Below are positions 58,545 to 64,000 of a stretch of 64,000 bases of DNA, piece by piece. A program made the translations under genes and the position numbers. The stretch comes from Lutraria lutraria. Its lineage: Eukaryota > Mollusca > Bivalvia > Venerida > Mactridae. The notes under the pieces are model-generated. The model did no database searches, was not told the DNA's origin, and was given only the letters and a program-made list of their open reading frames with translations. The stretch covers positions 28,648,064-28,712,063 of the forward strand of contig OZ026840.1 of assembly GCA_964023205.1 (NCBI GenBank), written 5' to 3'. How positions within the stretch are numbered: the stretch's first letter is position 1; every line of letters begins with the position of its first letter.

Positions 58545-58976
58545 TTCTATGGTAGCATTACCTGATATGTCAGTTTCCATAGTAACATTACATTACCTAG
58601 TTTCCATGGTAACATTGCATTATTTTATATTTCTAGTTTCCATGGTAACATTGCATTATCTTATATTTCTAGCTTCCATGGTAACATTACATTACCTTAT
58701 TTTTTCTAGTTTTCATGGTAACATTACATTATCTTATATTTCTAGTTTCCATGGTAACATCACATTATCTTATATTTTCTAATTTTCCATGGTAATATAC
58801 CATTATATTTTCTGGTTTCCATGGTAACAAAACATTACCTTATACTTCTAGTTTCCATGGTAACATAACATTATCTTATTTACCAAGTCAATTCTGGTTT
58901 CCATGGTGACATGATGTGGTTCACTCTAGTTTCCATGGCAATATTATCAAGCTCCTTACAGTTTCCATGGTAATAT
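58545..58976 (+). repeat. Tandem array of X-box-like palindromes (about 36-bp unit)
   Basis: GTTTCCATGGTAAC occurs exactly at 58600, 58636, 58745, 58815 and 58851. Close variants sit at 58573, 58672, 58709, 58783, 58897, 58929 and 58961. Spacers are of ATTACATTATCTTATATTTC type. The 14-mer fits the RFX/DAF-19 X-box pattern GTHNYYATRRNAAC. The 77-residue open frame across it is a repeat artefact. Confidence 0.85.
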
Positions 58977-59220
58977 TACTGGTATTAAGGTTCAAAATGA
59001 CTAACCTGTGATTGTGTTATTGTTTTTGATTTTATTATTATTTTTGAAACATTTTTACATGTCTGTGTTACGAATATAGTCTGTTGTTCTATTCTGTACA
59101 TTTGATGCTTATCAAGGATATAAATTTGTTAATTATTGACGTCAAATGAACAGTAGATTTGAAAATAAAGTGTTGCTTTAAGATAGTACATGTGTTTGAT
59201 TTGCTTTTGTCTTATGTATA

Positions 59221-59322
59221 CAGTCAAACCTGTATTCTTTTAAAAAACATCCACGATTATTCAGAACAAAATAATCTACGAATAAAGACCACCTGTTGAA
59301 AAGTTGTTCACAGGTTTAACTG
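59221..59322. mobile_element. Internally deleted MITE, CAGTCAAACCTG family
   Basis: Same ends as 58160-58338 (CAGTCAAACCTGTATTC; CACAGGTTTAACTG), shortened to 102 bp, with TA on both sides. A family C SINE head (CCCTGTGGTCTAGTAGTGAT) follows at 59350. Confidence 0.7.
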
Positions 59323-59409
59323 TATTACATAAGAATGAATAGTCCCAGGGGCCCCTGTGGTCTAGTAGTGATGGCTTCTGTCTAGTAATCCCTAGCCCTG
59401 AATCCCATA

Positions 59410-62340
59410 AAAGAAGAAAGATCAAGTGTGAGAAGAAAAATAACGACATAAAATAAATACTTGATTTAAAAATGGAAAAATTAAGATATTTGTGCGTGTG
59501 GATCGATTGCATCAGCTATAGAAAGTTAGTATATTAGTAAGATAGCCAAACAATTAATTTGGATGGTTACACCATGCGCAAACCGTATATCTCGAATCAG
59601 TAGCAGCTATCTGTCATGTAGACTTCGTGCAGGTTGTGACCTTATCCTGTCAATTTAGAATATTGTTTGTCAGGATGTTTTTATGCTGTAAAATGATACT
59701 TCTTTTGACTAATAATGATCACTGCTATCAATAGAAACACTATTTCGCAATGAATTGCGCGGAAGATATGTCAGTTACGACCAAATTGTTTTCTAGATTG
59801 TGACACTGTATTTTATGTGTGTGGGGCGTCCTGTTCTGCTTTAAAAACTACTAAAACAAGCATGCAGAAATAAGTCTTTCTACATTTTCTATTTTCAAAT
59901 GATTCATTCTTAAACATGGTTTAAATATCTTTATGTACGAAGATATTGTATTAATTTGGACAGTTAAATGAGAATGCGTGTGTGGTTTCCGAATCAATAC
60001 AAAGGTGGGCGAAAATCGGGTTACATAATAAAATACTTTTAGATACTAAAACAAGTTCATAAGTAGAGCACGTAAGATTATCCATGTACGACTATACACC
60101 AGCAGAGCTTTGAAATACTCACTCTTTGAATACATGTTATATTCCACTAACAAATACTGCTGTCAATGAAGACGATTCGCTAAGACAAACAGCATTATTT
60201 CCTCGGCTTCTCCTCAGACTAAACTCGTTCTCTGTCCTGAAGAACCTTCTTGCACTTCGTTACCAAGAATCTGAAATGCTTTATACAGCCAGAGTCAACG
60301 GTAACCAGAGGCCATTTGTCCGCACTTGGCAGTAAGGAATATCTATATGCCATTCTGTCATTTTTACAAATTTGTTGTTTTGCACATTTTTACGACTGTT
60401 TCATTTTATTCAATTACGATTTTGCATAACCATCTGATTTTGACATGAACGCACATATGTGTCAATCTGATTAAAATCATATCCTCAAACCCGCTACGCT
60501 ATGAGGATCTGAAGACGACCTATAGGAGGTCACCTCAGGTGACCTTTTCCACTAGCCAATCAGCGCCTTACTTTCAAAATTCTGAAAGTGATCTGATTCT
60601 ATTTTTAACCGCAGTAAAAACTTGTAGTTATCACGAACATCTATTCTTACGCAACTAAATGTAATGATAGCGCCCATGTGACATGCGTGTTTATTAAATT
60701 TTCTGTACTACTATGGCCGAATCGATCAGGATTACTAAAAAAATCAAAAAGTGGTTGCAGACAAATATGTTATACGTAATTTAATGTTACTAACGTTTAA
60801 ATAACATCGTCAGATAGAAAGTTCATTCGGCCAAAGTACCGATGAAACGAGTTATACGATTGGCTGAATTATAAATAGATATAAATAATGATCATGGAAA
60901 TTCCGACTTTTGAAAATAGAAACTAGTATAGACCGTCATCAGATCTTGCCGTAAGGAAGATCGAATACTTTAGTCAGATTGCATATGTGTATGCCGTTGA
61001 ATTGTAAAATTGGAACTATTTTCGCAGTCGGGTTAAAGGTGCTCTTCGGTATGTCGTAAACAATCCTGACTGTTGAAAAATAATTAATTGTTCGTACCGA
61101 ACAAGAACAACTTGTATGGATCCACTACTTGTTGAAACGAATATACGATCTCCTCGGAAATGGGTTATTTACAAATACTTATAATCACCTTTCGGGACAA
61201 AACTAGGTCACGTGTTAATATTGAGGTGACCCCATTATCAAGTGGGGATGTCGGTTAAATATTGAAACCCTGTCCGAATTAATGGCGATTTTAATGGGAT
61301 GGCATTATTATTGAAATGGTCTCTGTATAGGGATTCAGTGTTATAACCCGACACTTTTGTGGCAAACACAGCCAACAAAATACGCAAAGATACCACTGAT
61401 CATGAATTAAAAAAAAATATTCATACTGTACAAAGCCGCGATCGTGGTCCAGATGTAAGAGCCCTGGGCTTGTGACCCAGCGATATAGTCGCTACAATTG
61501 TACATCCTCACCCCCTTTAGAAAAACTTATCCGTGTACATACATGTACGTAATTATACTCTACAAAGTTATTTTTGATACCTTTATTCCAATAGGTTATT
61601 GGTATCTTATGAATTATTGGGTTAACTTATTGAGATACGTGTGTGTTAAATTTGGATCGTTGAAGTCTTCAATGAATAAATGGACTTGTACGTCACGCAT
61701 GATGTTTTTCTCATTCAACGGATAAGAAACTTAAAACGTTCAATATCTGATATTGGAATTTTGTTTGTAAGTTGATTTTATTCGTTTTTAAAACTAATTT
61801 ATTTGTATATTTCTGTATATTATTGTGTATTATGCTGTTTATTACATGTTCTATTTACATATTACTGTTTTGAAGTGACTAGTCCGCACACGCGTTTAAA
61901 CCTATAACTTTATGATTTTAAGTGATAGATATAAGCCGAAAACTGTCCATTATGTAAATAGTAGTTAAGGATTCATTTTTCTCGCATTATTATGACCAGA
62001 TAGCATGTGAATTTAACTGCTTAAAAGCCATTACGGTAGGTACCTTTAAATCAACTCTCAAGTTTTCAACCACACTGCTCGGGTAGCACGAGGAATGTAC
62101 ATCACATCGACTCAAGCCGTGTCATTCCTATGTATTCGTTTGTTGGGAATGGGTTTGTGAAAAGAAACGTGGAATAATGTGGAAGGTGTGAATAGGAAAA
62201 ACTGATATGTAGGATTTCTGTGTAATACTTTTGTTTGATTCGATTTGTTATATCAAATGCTAAATTTTCAAGGTATTAATTTTATTGAAAGTGTGTTCAT
62301 ATTGAGTGTTATGAAATTTAATCAATTGGTTATTCATACC
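59410..62340. other. Intergenic region, no certain gene
   Basis: Mixed AT-rich DNA. The plus-strand frame at 60126-60335 (69 codons; it ends GNQRPFVRTWQ) has a more coding-like composition than its surroundings but no family I recognise and no clear splice sites. 60525-60543 is a 19-bp palindrome built of AGGTCA/TGACCT. 60925-60990 matches a repeat at 31640-31735. 61436-61500 is a weak tRNA-like stretch (CTGGGCTTGTGACCCAG arm), probably SINE-derived. Confidence 0.4.
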
Positions 62341-62344
62341 ATCG

Positions 62345-62650
62345 ACTTACTGCTTTCAAGTCAGATGCTCTACCAACTGAGCTAATCGGGTTATTGATTT
62401 AATGATACAAGTCAATTCATAAATGCAAGTACAATGTACAATACAGTTGCCTTCCTCATACTGTTATAATCAAATTAATTTATCGCGACAATAACTAACC
62501 CAGTCTTTTGCTTCACTCTGAGTGTTGGATTCCAAGGCTAGGCACCAAAGGTAACAGGAAGAGGAAATTAATGTACCCGATGCGGGGCTCGAACACGCGA
62601 CCTCCTTCTTGCAAGTCAGATGCTCTGCAAACTGTGCTAATCGGGCTGTT
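62345..62650 (-). repeat. Dimeric tRNA-derived SINE (family E)
   Basis: Two minus-strand tRNA-like heads: one near 62650-62580 (GATTAGCACAGTTTGCAGAG, B box GTGTTCGAGCCCC) and one near 62395-62345 (GATTAGCTCAGTTGGTAGAG). The linker ends with an ATGAATTG-type sequence like that before the second head at 12500-12540. Confidence 0.65.
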
Positions 62651-62967
62651 AATAGTACAGACTGTTTATAAACACGAGTACTATGATACAGCACTGCTAC
62701 ATTGTCATTAAAATCTTTTAAAAAGACCATGGACTTATATACATATATACATACATATACTAGTCCTTGACAAGACCCGTTAGATAAAATATATTTATTT
62801 TCAGATCATTAATGCATTCGAAAATCAGTGTCCAAATTTGAGTTGCAGCCCAGTATGTCGATTACACTCCAATATTACAAAAATACCATTGAGAGCGATA
62901 CATTCTTAAAATTATTGGACAGTGAGAACAAGAGGATGACGTCACAGAAATAATTTAATTATAGAGA

Positions 62968-63212
62968 TGTGACCCGCCTCTGTGATCGAGTGGGTAAGGT
63001 CGCTGACTTTAAACCACTTTGACGTATCACTGATAGATGGTTGCAGGTTCGAGCCCAGCAACCGACCATGTCTCTTTATGTGAGAAAGTAGGCATTTATT
63101 TACGGGAGAGAGGGAGTCTAGTACTGGTTCTTCCCTAGAACTATGGTTAGGTGAACTGTCCGTATCATATGACTCTGACTGTAGAAAAGGAGCGTAAACT
63201 CAAACAAACAAT
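62968..63212 (+). repeat. tRNA-derived SINE (family A)
   Basis: Head GATCGAGTGGGTAAGGTCGC, B box GGTTCGAGCCC, body CATGTCTCTTTATGTGAGA and tail AAACTCAAACAAACA; similar to 50030-50277. Confidence 0.8.
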
Positions 63213-63515
63213 TTATAGAGATATACATTGTAGTTTAGTTTACTTAACAAATAAGGCTACAATGCAATGCTTTCACACGAGGAAACTAACCCGGGGTATT
63301 CGGCGAATTTTCCAGCCATAGCAACGGAGAAAAACCTCCAGTCGTACACCTGGGTGGAATCACTTTCATGCACTGCACTCATTAATTTTGCAGTGCGAAA
63401 TTTTATTGTTGTCTTATTTAATTACTGAAATCATTTCAGGTAAGGAATTGTGAACTTGACGCAAACCGAAACATATTATTAGTATACTGTTAACTACATA
63501 GCAATTCGTACAAAA

Positions 63516-63987
63516 ATGGGATGTGGTTCATCGACGGAAATTACAGGTAGCTATAGTTAAGAAAACATTTTATGTAAGTCGATTGTTGTTGAATTAATAC
63601 GTTGCAATACCATTTTATTGAAAATTGAGAGACAACGAATTTGAAATACTGTATTTCTATTTATTTTCGTGGATGAGCCGACCCACGAAATCCACGAAAT
63701 TAAATCCCCAACAAAAATTAATGATTCCACTGTATTCTTGGCTAACTAGTACCTGTATTGTCGTTAATAAGAATTTTAGTTATACATGTACCTGTAACTC
63801 AAATTGATAATGACCAGGTGGCAGTGGCGGTGGTGATGGTGGTGGCTTTAGTGGAGGTGGCGGTGGCGGCGGCGGAGGTGGCTGTGGTGGCGGTTTTGGT
63901 GGAGGTGGCGGCGATGGAGGTGGCGGTGGAGGTGGCTTTGGTGGAGGCGGCGGTGGTGGTTGCGGTGGGGGTGGTGGTTTTGGTTGA
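63516..63987 (+). CDS. Possible two-exon gene for a 66-residue glycine-rich protein starting MGCGSS
   Basis: Exon 1 would be 63516-63546 (MGCGSSTEIT plus one base, donor GTAGCT). Exon 2 would be 63818-63987 (acceptor ACCAG, phase 1, stop TGA). Joining keeps frame and yields a run of Gly broken by Phe, Asp and Cys (GGFGGGGGDGG-like). The N-terminus MGCGSS fits an N-myristoylation signal (Gly2, Ser6) with Cys3 open to palmitoylation. The 271-bp intron holds a small MITE (63646-63735) and the pyrimidine tract is poor. It could instead be a non-coding GGN repeat near an unrelated exon. No known family. Confidence 0.35.
63818..63985 (+). repeat. GGN triplet repeat
   Basis: 168 bases of imperfect GGT/GGC/GGA triplets, interrupted by TTT, GAT, TGT and TGC codons. 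On the minus strand it reads as a proline-rich frame, which I regard as the shadow. Interruptions at regular spacing (Phe and Cys codons) hint at selection on the plus frame. Confidence 0.85.
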
Positions 63988-64000
63988 TAACGCATCGTTG

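Noticed and set aside
58549..58782. 77-residue repetitive open frame
   Set aside because: It translates the X-box minisatellite; the repeat period and palindromes explain it.
60126..60335. 69-residue open frame ending PFVRTWQ
   Set aside because: Composition looks coding-like, but there is no recognised family, no clear splice sites and no supporting neighbour. Kept only as a note in the intergenic entry.
61436..61500. Possible tRNA gene with a CTGGG-CTTGTGA-CCCAG anticodon-like arm
   Set aside because: Acceptor and T arms do not pair convincingly and the B box is poor; more likely a SINE remnant.
63780..63995. Proline-rich open frame on the minus strand at the window end
   Set aside because: It is the complement of a GGN triplet repeat; no start context, splice sites or family. 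The plus-strand frame is better supported.

Overview
The window is animal nuclear DNA. It is AT-rich, with split genes, GT-AG introns of roughly 0.3-5 kb, and dense tRNA-derived SINEs, MITE-like foldbacks and minisatellites. The two conserved genes and the style of the repeats suggest a lophotrochozoan, most likely a bivalve mollusc. That is an inference; no species marker is present.

Two complete conserved genes stand head to head. On the minus strand (19773 down to 2802) lies the ER-stress transcription factor ATF6. I could join it into 15 coding exons with consistent reading phases, giving a predicted 633 residues: acidic N-terminal activation region, bZIP, one transmembrane segment, and an ER-lumenal domain with the conserved cysteines and N-glycosylation sites. 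One of its introns must use a GC-AG donor to keep frame. On the plus strand (27399 to 52479) lies GAPVD1/RME-6, a RasGAP plus VPS9-domain endocytic regulator. It joins into 23 coding exons and a predicted 1658 residues. A CpG-containing patch near 22.5-22.6 kb with ETS-like and NRF-1-like sites is a candidate GAPVD1 promoter.

Layout: 1-2801 is the ATF6 3' flank; 2802-19773 is ATF6. The 5.2 kb first intron of ATF6 carries three DNA transposons with hAT-like ends and exact 5-bp target duplications. 19774-27398 is the divergent intergenic region, with a palindromic foldback element, short hairpins and two adjacent elements bounded by inverted arrays. 27399-52479 is GAPVD1, whose introns hold SINEs, MITEs, minisatellites and a 160-bp tandem element. 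52480-63500 is mostly non-coding: a long possible 3' UTR and flank with clustered MITEs, a striking tandem array of RFX X-box-like palindromes near 58.5-59.0 kb, and tRNA-like SINEs. The last 500 bases hold a possible two-exon gene for a 66-residue glycine-rich protein that begins MGCGSS, a predicted myristoylation/palmitoylation start.

ATF6 (secretory stress signalling) and GAPVD1 (endocytic Rab5 control) have no known direct functional link. Their adjacency is probably positional. I see no operon-like or prokaryotic system here.
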